Below are positions 44,014 to 53,675 of a DNA stretch of 64,000 bases, in pieces. Under the pieces are notes generated by a model, which ran no database searches, was not told where the DNA came from, and saw only the letters and a program-made list of their open reading frames with translations. The position numbers were made by a program, and so were the translations under genes. The DNA is taken from NCBI RefSeq assembly GCF_903914075.1, contig NZ_CAIWNQ010000012.1, positions 1 to 64,000 of the forward strand, written 5' to 3'. The stretch is from Ruegeria sp. THAF57 (GTDB lineage Bacteria > Pseudomonadota > Alphaproteobacteria > Rhodobacterales > Rhodobacteraceae). Each line of letters starts with the position of its first letter. Positions within the stretch are counted from its first letter, which is position 1.

Positions 44014-44934
44014 TTAGAGTGCCTTTGTCATATCCGGGACGGCGTCGAGCAGGTCTGCGACCAGGCCGTAGTCGGCGACCTGGAAGATCTGGGCCTCTTC
44101 ATCCTTGTTGATGGCGACGATGACCTTGCTGTCCTTCATGCCTGCAAGGTGTTGAATTGCCCCGGAAATCCCGACCGCGATGTACAGCTCGGGCGCCACG
44201 ACCTTGCCGGTCTGGCCGACCTGCCAGTCGTTCGGTGCGAACCCGCTATCCACCGCCGCGCGCGAGGCGCCGACCGCCGCGCCCAGCTTGTCGGCCAGGC
44301 CCTCGATGATCGCGAAGTTCTCCTCGGAACCGACGCCGCGACCGCCCGAGACCACGATCTTGGCCGAGGTCAGTTCCGGACGATCCGACGCCGCGACCTT
44401 GTCCTCGACCCAGGCGCTCAGGCCCGCGTTGCCGGCCGCTGCGATGGCCTCGACGGCGGCCGAACCACCCTGGCCAGCCGCGTCGAAGGCGGTGGTGCGG
44501 ACGGTCAGTACCTTCTTGGAATCGTTGGACTTTACCGTCTGAATCGCGTTGCCCGCGTAGATCGGGCGTTCGAACGTGGACCCGTCCACGATGGCGGTGA
44601 CGTCCGACAAAACCATCACGTCCAGCAGCGCCGCGACGCGCGGCAGGATGTTTTTCGCGCTCGCCGTGGACGGAGCAACGATATGTTCATAATTGCCTGC
44701 CAGGCTGACCACCAGATCGGCGACCGGCTCGGCCAGGCCGTTGGCATAGGCGGCGTCATCCGCCACCAGAACCTTTGCCACGCCGTCGATCTTCGACGCG
44801 GCCTCGCCTGCGGCAGCGGGGCCCGCAACCAGAACGGTCACATCGCCCAGCGATTTGGCAGCGGTCACCGCCTTGGCGGTGGCGTCCAGCGCCAGTGCAC
44901 CACCGGCGATTTCTGCAAGGAGAAGAACAGCCAT
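44014..44934 (-). CDS. etfA: Electron transfer flavoprotein, alpha subunit
   Basis: A 306-residue ETF alpha subunit carrying FAD. The conserved C-terminal FAD-binding run VVSGGRGVGSEENFAIIEGL, GQTGKVVAPELYIAVGISGA and INKDEEAQIFQVADYG is intact. With EtfB it collects electrons from acyl-CoA dehydrogenases such as the one at 56112. It overlaps etfB by one base. Having its own ETF suggests the adipyl-CoA oxidation here is meant to be self-sufficient. Confidence 0.93.
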   Translation of the reverse strand: MAVLLLAEIAGGALALDATAKAVTAAKSLGDVTVLVAGPAAAGEAASKIDGVAKVLVADDAAYANGLAEPVADLVVSLAGNYEHIVAPSTASAKNILPRVAALLDVMVLSDVTAIVDGSTFERPIYAGNAIQTVKSNDSKKVLTVRTTAFDAAGQGGSAAVEAIAAAGNAGLSAWVEDKVAASDRPELTSAKIVVSGGRGVGSEENFAIIEGLADKLGAAVGASRAAVDSGFAPNDWQVGQTGKVVAPELYIAVGISGAIQHLAGMKDSKVIVAINKDEEAQIFQVADYGLVADLLDAVPDMTKAL

Positions 44935-45692
44935 TACACGATCCCCTTTTCTTTCAGCTTCGACACCAGCTCGTCGACCGAGCCAACCATTTCCCCGGCC
45001 GAACGCGCGGCGGGCTCTGCCGTCTTGACGACGGTCAGGCGCGGCGTGACATCGACGCCGAAATCGGCGGCGGTCTTTTCGTCCAGCGGTTTCTTCTTGG
45101 CTTTCATGATGTTGGGCAGCGAGGCGTAGCGCGGCTCGTTCAGGCGCAGGTCGGCGGTGACGATCGCCGGCAGCTTCACCTTGATGGTCTGCAGACCGCC
45201 GTCCACTTCGCGGGTCACGACGGCATGCTCGCCCTCGATCGCAACCTCAGAGGCATAGGTCGCCTGACCCCAGCCCAGCAGCGCCGCCAGCATCTGGCCG
45301 GTCGCGTTCATGTCGTTGTCGATCGCCTGTTTGCCCGCGATCACCAGGCCCGGCGCCTCGGCGTCGATCACGGCCTTTAGGATCTTGGCCACCGCCAGCG
45401 GCTCGATATCTTGGTGCACGTCGTCGGCGGCCACGACGAGGATCGCCCGGTCCGCGCCCATCGCCAGCGCCGTGCGCAGCGTTTCCTGCGCCTGTTTCAC
45501 GCCGATCGACACGACGACAAGCTCGTCCGCCTTGCCCGCTTCCTTCAGACGGATCGCCTCTTCAACCGCAATCTCGTCGAACGGGTTCATCGACATCTTC
45601 ACATTCGCGAGACCAACTCCGCTACCGTCCGCCTTAACGCGAACCTTCACGTTGTAATCAATTAGGTGTTTTATAGGTGCAATTATTTTCAT
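44934..45692 (-). CDS. etfB: Electron transfer flavoprotein, beta subunit
   Basis: A 252-residue ETF beta subunit (AMP-binding). [20 protein letters not shown] and the signature-like [20 protein letters not shown] are typical, as is [20 protein letters not shown]. Its codon use looks more GC-rich and regular than the flanking chn genes, so etfBA may have a separate origin. It starts at 45692, 76 bases after the SDR gene. Confidence 0.93.
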   Translation of the reverse strand: MKIIAPIKHLIDYNVKVRVKADGSGVGLANVKMSMNPFDEIAVEEAIRLKEAGKADELVVVSIGVKQAQETLRTALAMGADRAILVVAADDVHQDIEPLAVAKILKAVIDAEAPGLVIAGKQAIDNDMNATGQMLAALLGWGQATYASEVAIEGEHAVVTREVDGGLQTIKVKLPAIVTADLRLNEPRYASLPNIMKAKKKPLDEKTAADFGVDVTPRLTVVKTAEPAARSAGEMVGSVDELVSKLKEKGIV

Positions 45693-45768
45693 TGGCGTTT
45701 ATCGTCTTGGAAATTTGCAATGGCAGTAACGGCCCGGGTTCCAGGCCGTTACTTGGGATGTGTCTCTG

Positions 45769-46524
45769 TCAATTCGCAGTATAACCGCCATCTACTACAA
45801 TCTCTGCTCCGTGAACGAACGATGACTCATCCGATGCGAGGAACAGGACCGCATTCGAAACCTCTTCAGGTTTGCTTGGCCGCTTGAGCAGCGTGGCCCC
45901 CAGAATTGCCTGCCGGGTCTCTTCGTCGGCGTGTAGCAGATCTTTTGTCATGGGAGTATCGATGACACCGGGATGGATCGAATTGACACGTATGCCACTT
46001 TCGGCCAGGTCGACTGCGCAGGATTTGGTCAACATCCGTACGGCGCCTTTGGATCCAATGTAGGCTCCCGCCGAAGCGGCACCAACAATCCCATAGATTG
46101 AAGAAATATTGATAATTGATGCTTTTTCGGTCTCTTTCATCAATGGAACCGCGGCTCGGATACCGAGATAAACACCGCGTACATTGACGTTGATCGTCAT
46201 GTCAAATTCGTCAGGCGAGGTTTCGTGGAGCGGCTTCAGAATGAGAATGCCAGCGTTGTTCACTAGCACATCAAGTCGACCAGCACTTGATTGCACCGTG
46301 GAGATGACATTCTTCCAATCTTCTTCAAGCGTCACGTCATGCTGAATGAATTCCGCCTTCCCTCCGGCTCCAATGATACCTTTTACTACGCTTTCACCCG
46401 CTTCCGTATCACGGTCGGTTACAAATACATGCGCGCCTTCACGTGCCAGCGTTTCACAATGGGCTTTTCCCATGCCCATGGCGCCACCTGTTACCAGTGC
46501 GACTTTTCCGGATACCCGTCCCAT
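45769..46524 (-). CDS. chnA: Short-chain dehydrogenase, candidate cyclohexanol dehydrogenase
   Basis: A 251-residue SDR: NAD-binding TGGAMGMG at residues 12-19, NNAG at 89-92, catalytic S142, Y155 and K159 (NISSIYG and YIGSKGAV), with D37 in VTDRDT favouring NAD. Lying directly downstream of a cyclohexanone monooxygenase gene, it most likely oxidises cyclohexanol to cyclohexanone. Start 46524 follows AGGAGAG; 72 bases separate it from chnB. The symbol rests on context; SDR sequence alone does not give the substrate. Confidence 0.8.
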   Translation of the reverse strand: MGRVSGKVALVTGGAMGMGKAHCETLAREGAHVFVTDRDTEAGESVVKGIIGAGGKAEFIQHDVTLEEDWKNVISTVQSSAGRLDVLVNNAGILILKPLHETSPDEFDMTINVNVRGVYLGIRAAVPLMKETEKASIINISSIYGIVGAASAGAYIGSKGAVRMLTKSCAVDLAESGIRVNSIHPGVIDTPMTKDLLHADEETRQAILGATLLKRPSKPEEVSNAVLFLASDESSFVHGAEIVVDGGYTAN

Positions 46525-46596
46525 AGTTCTCTCCTGAGTGTTCATGAACAAATTTAATTGTTTCCGCCGGGTTTTCTTAATGCCCGACGGAATTCT

Positions 46597-48234
46597 TTAC
46601 ACCTTCTCGGCAGTGCGGTCGCGGATCAGGGATGTATAACCTTCCTCCTTAACCGCACTAATGGCATTGCGATAATTGCCAATCCCGGCCATGTAGAACA
46701 TCACCGCATTCTTCTTTCCGGGGATATTTGCGCCGAAGATCCAGCTTTCAGCTTTGGGGAAGAGTGTCATGTCGGCGATTTCACGGCAGGTGCCAACCCA
46801 AGCGTCGCGCGCCTCCACGGTTGGCTCCACACTTTGAACCCCCTCTTCTTCCATTGCGCAAATCGTGTCAGCGATCCATTCAACTTGCGTCTCAATGCTG
46901 GGGGGCAGGTTAGTGAAGGGGCCATTAGGGCCAAGGATCATGAAGAAGTTAGGGAAGTCTACCTCCATCATGCCGAGGTAACCGAGTGGGCCTTCCTTCC
47001 AAGTGTCGCGCATGGTCACGCCTCCGCGTCCGCGGAGGTCCATTTTGACGTAATTGCCGTCGACCGCATCGAAACCAGTGGCAAAGATTACGATGTCAAG
47101 CTCATGCTCCTCGCCGCTTTCGAGACGAATGCCGTTCGGAGTGAACTCTGCGATCGGATCGGCCTTCACGTCGGCGAGGGTCACGTTGTCTCGGTTGTAG
47201 ACCTCGTAATAGTTGTTTCCGCAAAGCGGGCGCTTGGCGTAAAGGTCCTTCGGCGTCAGTTTCTCTGCGACCTTGGGGTCCTTCACGATTTGCTTGATCT
47301 TGCCCTTGATGAAGTCAGCGGCCGCATCATTGGCCACTTGGCTGGTCGCAATATCGCAAAAGGTGCCAAACATGAAATAGAAACCACCGCCGCGCTGCCA
47401 GGCGGCTTCGAAGACCCGCTCCCGTTCCTCGGGCGAGGCGGTTTCGGCGGGTTCGGCGCTTTCTTCGAAGCCGAAGGCCACAACAGAATTCTTCACTTGA
47501 TTCCAGATATTATCGTAGTTCGCCTTTTGCTCGGCGATGGTAGCATCGTCTTGCGGGGTGTTCCCAATCGGCACGACATATTGTGCAGAGCGCTGAAAAA
47601 CAGTCAGGTGTTTTGCAATTGGTGCCGTTGCAGTGATAACCTGAACACCCGTCGAGCCGGTGCCGATAATGCCCACGCGTTTGTTGCTCAAGTCCACTCC
47701 CTCGGGCCAGGCACCTGTGTGTAAGATACGGCCTTTGAAATCATCGATGCCCTTGAATTTTGGAACATTCGTTGCGGACAAGAGACCGAGGCCAGTGACA
47801 AGGTATTTTGCGGTAACTGTCTCACCACTATCAGTGATCACGTTCCAGAGACCGGTTTTTTCATTATAGTGCGCGCCATCCACTTTGGTGTCGAACTTGT
47901 AGCTGCGTCGAAGATCGAGATGATCCGCTACCTCGTTCATGTATTCGAGGATCTCGGGCTGGGTCAGATACCGGGTTTTCCAGCGGCCTTTTCGAAGCAA
48001 CTCTTTGTCAAAAGAATAGCGATAGACATAGCTTTCCGTGTCTGACAGCGCACCGGGATATCGGTTCCACCACCAGGTGCCGCCAACGTCACTGGCGCTG
48101 TCATAGCCCCGGACGTTCAGTCCCTGCTCGTTGCGAAGTTTGTGGACAGCGTAAAGCCCGCCGAAGCCCGCGCCAATGACGACTGCGTCAAAATCCGCTC
48201 CGACCGTTTTAGTATTCTCAGTCTGAATGTTCAT
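46597..48234 (-). CDS. chnB: Cyclohexanone monooxygenase (Baeyer-Villiger)
   Basis: A 545-residue type I Baeyer-Villiger FAD/NADPH monooxygenase converting cyclohexanone to epsilon-caprolactone; length and sequence track the known Acinetobacter enzyme closely. The first Rossmann motif is GAGFGG (21-26), the BVMO fingerprint FKGRILHTGAWP spans 166-177, and the second Rossmann motif is GTGSTG (191-196). FATGFDAVDGNYV, LGPNGPFTNLPPSIE and SWIFGANIPGKKN are also kept. Start 48234; a longer frame to 48432 lacks family character. It is the diagnostic gene of the second catabolic block. Confidence 0.94.
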   Translation of the reverse strand: MNIQTENTKTVGADFDAVVIGAGFGGLYAVHKLRNEQGLNVRGYDSASDVGGTWWWNRYPGALSDTESYVYRYSFDKELLRKGRWKTRYLTQPEILEYMNEVADHLDLRRSYKFDTKVDGAHYNEKTGLWNVITDSGETVTAKYLVTGLGLLSATNVPKFKGIDDFKGRILHTGAWPEGVDLSNKRVGIIGTGSTGVQVITATAPIAKHLTVFQRSAQYVVPIGNTPQDDATIAEQKANYDNIWNQVKNSVVAFGFEESAEPAETASPEERERVFEAAWQRGGGFYFMFGTFCDIATSQVANDAAADFIKGKIKQIVKDPKVAEKLTPKDLYAKRPLCGNNYYEVYNRDNVTLADVKADPIAEFTPNGIRLESGEEHELDIVIFATGFDAVDGNYVKMDLRGRGGVTMRDTWKEGPLGYLGMMEVDFPNFFMILGPNGPFTNLPPSIETQVEWIADTICAMEEEGVQSVEPTVEARDAWVGTCREIADMTLFPKAESWIFGANIPGKKNAVMFYMAGIGNYRNAISAVKEEGYTSLIRDRTAEKV

Positions 48235-48349
48235 ATCACTCCTCCCAGAGTAAGACCGCTCCGCCCCGCAGATTGCGGGTGAGATGCTAGATGAATGTTT
48301 CGTAGGGGTTTGTCTCGCACCGCACCGCAATGCAGTGCGAGTACAGGTC

Positions 48350-49252
48350 TCAGAGGGCCCGATACCATGCGGCGATGCGACCAAGTTCCTCGTTTGCCTC
48401 GGGCGCGCGTCCCGAAAGCGCGGGAAAGACATGCTGCATGCCTTCGACGATAGACAGGGTCACGTTTACGCCCTGTGCCTTGGCCTTTTCGTGCAACCGT
48501 TCGGCATCGCTCTTAAGCGTCTCGGCCCCTCCGGCATTGATATAGAGCGGCGGGTAACCGGTGAAATCGTTCTCCAGCGGGTTGGCCAACGGATTAAGCG
48601 GATCCGTGCCTTCACCGAGGAACATCCCCGCCATCGCTTCGAGGATCGGTTTGCCGACTAGCGCATCGGTTTCCGCGTTGGTTTCCAGTGTTTCCCCGCG
48701 CATCGCCATGTCGAGCCAGGGCGAATAGGCGATGACCGCTCCGGGCAGTGGCAACCCAAGTTCGCGTAACTTCAGCACGCTGGCGATGGCAAGATTGCCG
48801 CCAGCACTGTCGCCAGCCGTCAGAATATTTCTTGCCTTGAAACCCTTATCCAGCAGCGCTTTGTATGCGGCTACTGCATCTTCGATCTGCGCCGGAAATG
48901 GGTGCTCGGGTGCGCGCCGATAGTGCAGGATCACCGACGTAACCCCAAGCACCTTAGCGAGGTGCCCTGCCATTTTTCGATGACTATCGGCTGAGCCGAC
49001 GGCAAAGCCGCCACCATGAGTGTAAACAATTACACGCGAGGTATCTGCCCCGGCTGGTAGGGCCCAGATAGCCTCAACTCCTCCGACATGATCGCTTTTG
49101 TAGCTAACGTTTTCCGGCTCTAGTGCGGGCTGCCCCCATTCATCGAACATGCTGCGCAGGTTCGCGATCGTCAGGTCTGGGTTCTCGACCATCTGATCGG
49201 TCCAATTCTGATAAAGCGCCCGCAGCGTATCCGCTTCTCTACTGATTTCCAT
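48350..49252 (-). CDS. chnC: Epsilon-caprolactone hydrolase (HSL-type alpha/beta hydrolase)
   Basis: A 300-residue hormone-sensitive-lipase-type hydrolase with HGGG at 79-82, nucleophile S149 in GDSAGG, and the late acid and His regions (ETDALVG, EGMQHVFP). Caprolactone hydrolases of cyclohexanol pathways belong to this family, and its place just upstream of chnB supports opening caprolactone to 6-hydroxyhexanoate. Starts at 49252 after GGGAGGA. It is the first gene of the minus-strand operon; its promoter must lie in 49253-49540, next to an IS1111 element. Confidence 0.85.
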   Translation of the reverse strand: MEISREADTLRALYQNWTDQMVENPDLTIANLRSMFDEWGQPALEPENVSYKSDHVGGVEAIWALPAGADTSRVIVYTHGGGFAVGSADSHRKMAGHLAKVLGVTSVILHYRRAPEHPFPAQIEDAVAAYKALLDKGFKARNILTAGDSAGGNLAIASVLKLRELGLPLPGAVIAYSPWLDMAMRGETLETNAETDALVGKPILEAMAGMFLGEGTDPLNPLANPLENDFTGYPPLYINAGGAETLKSDAERLHEKAKAQGVNVTLSIVEGMQHVFPALSGRAPEANEELGRIAAWYRAL

Positions 49253-49539
49253 GTTTATCCTCCCAAGCATAACATTTGGCAAAGCCACCAACTGACGTCG
49301 GCAATCTCGAAGACGTCAAACGGTCAACGGCATACGCCAATTATCTCAGAGTAAGGGCGAAAAATGCGCCATGTATTGAACAATCCTGCTTTGGAAATAG
49401 TATGATCGTGCTCAGCCTGTCGTGAGGCAGATATGCCCGTTACTAGGCTCTGTTGATGGCGTGGATACCCCCTCCCGACGGCATCGCAATGTGCCACTAT
49501 GATGAGCGTTAAAAGCCATCACAGAAGGAAGGAGCATCT

Positions 49540-50567
49540 ATGTCCGAAATTAAAATTATCGGTGTCGACTTGGCAAAGCGCGTTATCCAGTTGCATGGTG
49601 CGTACAATGATGGGTCAGTCGCGTTTCGCAAAAAGCTTTCACGAGGCCAGTTTCTCGCGTTCGTGGCACAGCAACCCAAATGCATGATCGCCATGGAGGC
49701 GTGGCCACGGCGTATGGCTGGGGCCGCGAATTTGAGAAGCTGGGGTGCGACGTGCGGTTGATACCGCCGGTCTATGTGAAGCCGTTCGTCAAACGCCAGA
49801 AGAATGATGCGACCGATGCAGAGGCCATCTTGGAGGCTGCATTGCGTCCAACCATGCGCTTTTTCGCAGTGAAGACGGAAGATCAGCAGGCCCGTGCCAT
49901 GCTGTTTCGCACGCGGCAGATGTTTGTCGGCCAGCGCCCCCAGATGATCAACGCTTTACGCGGCCACCTCGCCGAACACGGATTGGTCGCGGCCCGCGGG
50001 CCTGCCCATCTCAAGCGACTCGCGGACGCAATCGCAGGTGATGACACCGCGCTGCATGCTGAGGTTCGTGACCTCGGCCGGATGTATCTGGGGCAGATTG
50101 AGGGGCTGAATACGCGTGTTGCAGAGCTTGACGCGAAGATGCGATGTGCCGCCAAGAAAGCCGACTTGGTGCGCCGAACACAAACCATGCCGGGCGTGGT
50201 TCCTGTCACGGCGCTTGCGATCGAGACATTTGCCCGTGACCTGGCCACCTTCCGGCGCGGGTGCGATTTTGCCGCCTGGCTTGGGCTTGTGCCGAAGCAG
50301 CACTCGACGGGCGGCAAAGCCCGGCTCGGGAAGACCTCGAAGATGCGACAGCGCGACTCCGGACACTCTTGGTCTCTGGCGCTATGGCTGTCCTCCAGGC
50401 TGTCGAGCGGTTTGACACACCGAATAATGGCTGGCTGAAACGCCTACTAACCCGCAAGCCGCGCATGGGTCGCCGCGATTGCGCTGGCCAACAAGATGGC
50501 GCGTGGCCTCTGGGCCATCATAATGAAACAAGAGGATTACCGGAATCCGGTGGCGGCGATGGCATAG
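49540..50567 (+). pseudogene. IS110-family (IS1111 group) transposase, frameshifted
   Basis: Reads as an IS1111-type transposase: IGVDLAKRVIQLHGAY at the N-terminus (DEDD nuclease part), PPVYVKPFVKRQKNDATDAE in the middle, and GLVPKQHSTGGKARLG with ALANKMARGLWAIIMKQEDY at the end. The frame shifts three times: near 49698 (in AMEACATAYGW), near 50360 and near 50466. Each downstream frame picks up the protein exactly, so these are small indels in a once complete gene. It is inactive. Confidence 0.85.
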
Positions 50568-50891
50568 CGAAGACGGCATGCCACGACGTCCCGGTAAGTT
50601 GGGAGTGTGAGGAGGTCACTGAAAAGTAAGGGCAAAGGATCGATCAGATCCGGGTCAGAGAAAGCAGCATTTGTGCAGGAGCCACCGAGCTCGGTTTGTT
50701 GATATGCCTCTGGTCCGCGCATCGCCATACCGGCCCGCGGTTACATCAGCGCCGCACACAGAGGCCTGATACATGACCGCACCCGATCACACGCTCGCGC
50801 CGTTCAAAAAATCACTTGCACCAATGGGGGCATGCATGCACAAATCCCGTGTCGGACTCATCTTATGAATCCAGCGTGGTAGCTGAGGTGC
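50568..50891. other. IS-derived non-coding stretch
   Basis: About 320 bases between the IS1111-type and IS5-type pseudogenes. It presumably holds the non-coding end of the first element and the start of the second: GCATGCACAAATCCCGTGT near 50833-50851 looks like an IS5-type end. No gene seen. Confidence 0.4.
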
Positions 50892-51640
50892 ATGAGCAGA
50901 CCGACAACCCCGACATACAAGACCATGAACTGGCCCGCTTATAACGAAGCGCTCAAGCGCCGTGGCTCGCTGACGATCTGGTTTGACCCCGAGATGAGCT
51001 GGGAGGCCGTGCCGACAGGCAGAAGAGTTACAGCGACGCCGCGACCCAGACCTGTCTTTCGATGAAGGTCCTGTTCGGCATGGCCTTGCGACAGGCGACC
51101 GGGTTCGTCGAGAGCCTGTTGCGGCTGATCGGTCTCGACTGGACGGTGCTCGACTTCAGCACCCTGTCCCGGCGCCAGAAGACCCTGGCCGTGAACATCC
51201 CGTATCGCGGCTCCAAAGGGCCGTTGCACTTGTTGGTGGACAGCACGGGGATCAAGCTTGAAGGTGAGTGGCATGCCCGCAAGCATGGCGGCCCCAAGCG
51301 ACGGGTCTGGCGCAAGATCCACCTCGGGATCGACGAGCAAACGTTGGAAGTGCGCGCTGTTCAGATCACCGGGAGCCACATCGGTGACGCTCCAGTGTTA
51401 CCCAACCTTCTTGAACAGATCCCGGCAGACCAGCAGTGTCACGGCTGACGGTGCGTATGACACACGAAAATGCCAGGACGCGATTGCGGACCGTGGCGTC
51501 CACGCCGTTATCCCACCAGGTAAGAACGCAAAGTCTTGGAAGACCATCACCGCCTAAGCCGCGTCGAGACGAAGATGCACTGTGTTAAGTTGCTGGGGCA
51601 GCGCCTTATGGCGCGGGACTTTGACCGTCAGGTCGCGAAA
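50892..51640 (+). pseudogene. IS5-family transposase, frameshifted and internally deleted
   Basis: Starts MSRPTTPTYKTMNWPAYNEA, then RRGSLTIWFDPEMSWEA; after a frameshift near 51010-51060 it continues with MKVLFGMALRQATGFVESLL and NIPYRGSKGPLHLLVDSTGI, then in another frame with SVTADGAYDTRKCQDAIADR. About 35 residues are missing after KSWKTITA, where RVETKMHCVKLLGQRLMARD resumes. Similarity ends inside DFDRQVA near 51640, so the 3' end is lost and abuts the fadB-like gene. Confidence 0.82.
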
Positions 51641-53667
51641 ACCCTTTCTAAATAACGAGGCACCCTCCAGTCGCAAGGGTCCTCTTTGACAAGCGCGCTA
51701 AACAGCGCGGTCAACCGATCCTTGCCGATATTTTTGGCGTGGTGCATCAGGCCTCCCCGCCAGCGGGGAAATCCGTAGCCGTGAATCATTACTAGGTCGA
51801 TGTCTTGCGGTTTTTCTGCTACGCCTTCGTCAAGGATATCGCAGGCTTCCGCCACCATTGTGAGCAAGAGCCTTTCTACGATTTCGTCAGCTGAGAACTC
51901 GCGGCGAGTGAAGTTCATTTCTTCTGAGACACGGAGTATTTCGCTAGCGACCAGCTCCGAATGTGAGGGTTTGCCGTCTGGCCCATAGTCGTACCATCCG
52001 GCGCCCGATTTGCGTCCTAGGCGTTTGTGCTTTTCGACCAGCCGCTCGACCAAGGGCACGTGACCACAGCAGTTCCCTTCGGCAACTGCCTTGCGACGGA
52101 TATTCGCGTAGGCGATGTCCAGCCCCGACATGTCCTGTGCAGCATATGGACCCATCGCCATACCGAATCCGCGCATAGCCGCGTCGATCTCGTCGACATT
52201 AGCCCCCTCCACCAGAAGGCGATTAGCGGCGCGACGGTAGCTCGACAAAATTCGGTTTCCGATGAAGCCATCGCAAACACCAGACAGTACCGGGATTTTA
52301 CCAAGCCTGTGCGCCAGCACAAGTGCTGCACCTAATGTTCCGTCTGACGTTCGGTCGCTCCTGACGACTTCCAGAAGTTTCATAATATGCGCAGGACTGA
52401 AGAAATGCATCCCTACAAAGCGTGCCGGGTGTTTCAACCCATCAGAGAGCCGATTTACATCGAGATAGGATGTGTTTGTGGCAATGATGGTCTCGGGTGG
52501 CAGTGCGCCTTCGAGTTCGGTCAGGATCGCGGTCTTAACCGCAAAATCCTCGAAGGCCGCCTCGATTGCTAGATCGGTTGGTGGCAGAGCGTCATAGCCT
52601 GAGACCGTAACCAGCCGGTCTTCAACCGTCTTTGCCGCATCGACGGACAGAATACCGCGACTGATACCCTGATCAATCAGCTTTTGCAGGTTTTTACTGG
52701 CCCACTCGGCGGACGAGGCACTACGTTCGACGACAGTCACCGAGATCCCTGCGGTCGCCAGCGTGTACGCAATAGCTGCGCCCATATTGCCACCACCGAC
52801 CACGATGGCGGTTTCAGCATCTCGGGAAGGTCGGGGGTAGGCGCGCCCCTTGTTGGTTGCGGTACGCTCGGTGAAGAAAACGTGCCTAAGGGCCCGCGCC
52901 TGATCCGAGGTACGAAGGTCCAAAAACGCAGAGCGCTCGCTGGCTAGTGCGTCGTGCAGCGGCGTCGTCGCACTGGTCGCGACTAGGTTCACCGCAACCT
53001 GCGGGGCATTCTGGCCAGGCATACGCCGCGCTACATGCGCTCGGGCGACTTCCGCTGCGACGTGGTTTGGCTTTGGTGAAGGAAGATTGTCGGGTGCCTG
53101 TGCCGCCTCAAGTACATCGTCATCGAGAGCTATGGCCGCGCCAAGCGGGTCATCGGCTAGCAGCTGGATCAGTCCCATTTTCAGTGCCTGCTCGGCGGAA
53201 ACAGCCTTCCCGGTGACAATCATGTCAAGCGCAGCTTCAATACCGATAAGTCGCGGCAGTCTTTGGGTTCCCCCTGCGCCAGGCACGATCCCCAAGTTTA
53301 CCTCTGGCAAGCCCAGTTTGGCAGAAGTTGAGGCGATGCGATAGCAGCAAGCCAGAGCAATCTCTAGTCCCCCACCAAGCGCAGCCCCGTTGATTGCTGC
53401 GATAGTAGGAATCGGGAGGTGTGCAAGTTGCATCAGCACATCATTTAGTTGTGGATCAACAGGCAACTTACCGAATTCCTTCGCATCCGCGCCCGCGACG
53501 AAGGTCGTTCCTGTGCCGGTGATAATCAGCCTGGTAGCCCCAGTTTCGAGGACTTTGAAGATACAGTGTTGTATTCCAGCCCGAACCTCCGCGTTGATTA
53601 GGTTAAGCGGCGAATTGTCTATGGTCAGAATTGCTGCGTCATTTGAGAAGCTTAATTCAACAGGCAT
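51628..53667 (-). CDS. Bifunctional enoyl-CoA hydratase / 3-hydroxyacyl-CoA dehydrogenase
   Basis: A 679-residue FadB/FadJ-like enzyme. The N-terminal crotonase domain (residues 1-190; GAALGGGLEIALAC, LGLPEVNLGIVPGAGGTQRL) is joined to a 3-hydroxyacyl-CoA dehydrogenase (from about 290; VVGGGNMGAAIAYTLA, FFSPAHIMKLLEVV, GFIGNRILSSYRRA). In this block it would turn 2,3-dehydroadipyl-CoA into 3-oxoadipyl-CoA. Start 53667 is favoured because TGAGG sits 6 bases upstream. The last codons, including the TGA stop, lie in IS5-derived sequence, so the original C-terminus was probably replaced. It follows the aldehyde dehydrogenase by a few bases. Confidence 0.88.
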   Translation of the reverse strand: MPVELSFSNDAAILTIDNSPLNLINAEVRAGIQHCIFKVLETGATRLIITGTGTTFVAGADAKEFGKLPVDPQLNDVLMQLAHLPIPTIAAINGAALGGGLEIALACCYRIASTSAKLGLPEVNLGIVPGAGGTQRLPRLIGIEAALDMIVTGKAVSAEQALKMGLIQLLADDPLGAAIALDDDVLEAAQAPDNLPSPKPNHVAAEVARAHVARRMPGQNAPQVAVNLVATSATTPLHDALASERSAFLDLRTSDQARALRHVFFTERTATNKGRAYPRPSRDAETAIVVGGGNMGAAIAYTLATAGISVTVVERSASSAEWASKNLQKLIDQGISRGILSVDAAKTVEDRLVTVSGYDALPPTDLAIEAAFEDFAVKTAILTELEGALPPETIIATNTSYLDVNRLSDGLKHPARFVGMHFFSPAHIMKLLEVVRSDRTSDGTLGAALVLAHRLGKIPVLSGVCDGFIGNRILSSYRRAANRLLVEGANVDEIDAAMRGFGMAMGPYAAQDMSGLDIAYANIRRKAVAEGNCCGHVPLVERLVEKHKRLGRKSGAGWYDYGPDGKPSHSELVASEILRVSEEMNFTRREFSADEIVERLLLTMVAEACDILDEGVAEKPQDIDLVMIHGYGFPRWRGGLMHHAKNIGKDRLTALFSALVKEDPCDWRVPRYLERVFAT

Positions 53668-53675
53668 GGGCATCC

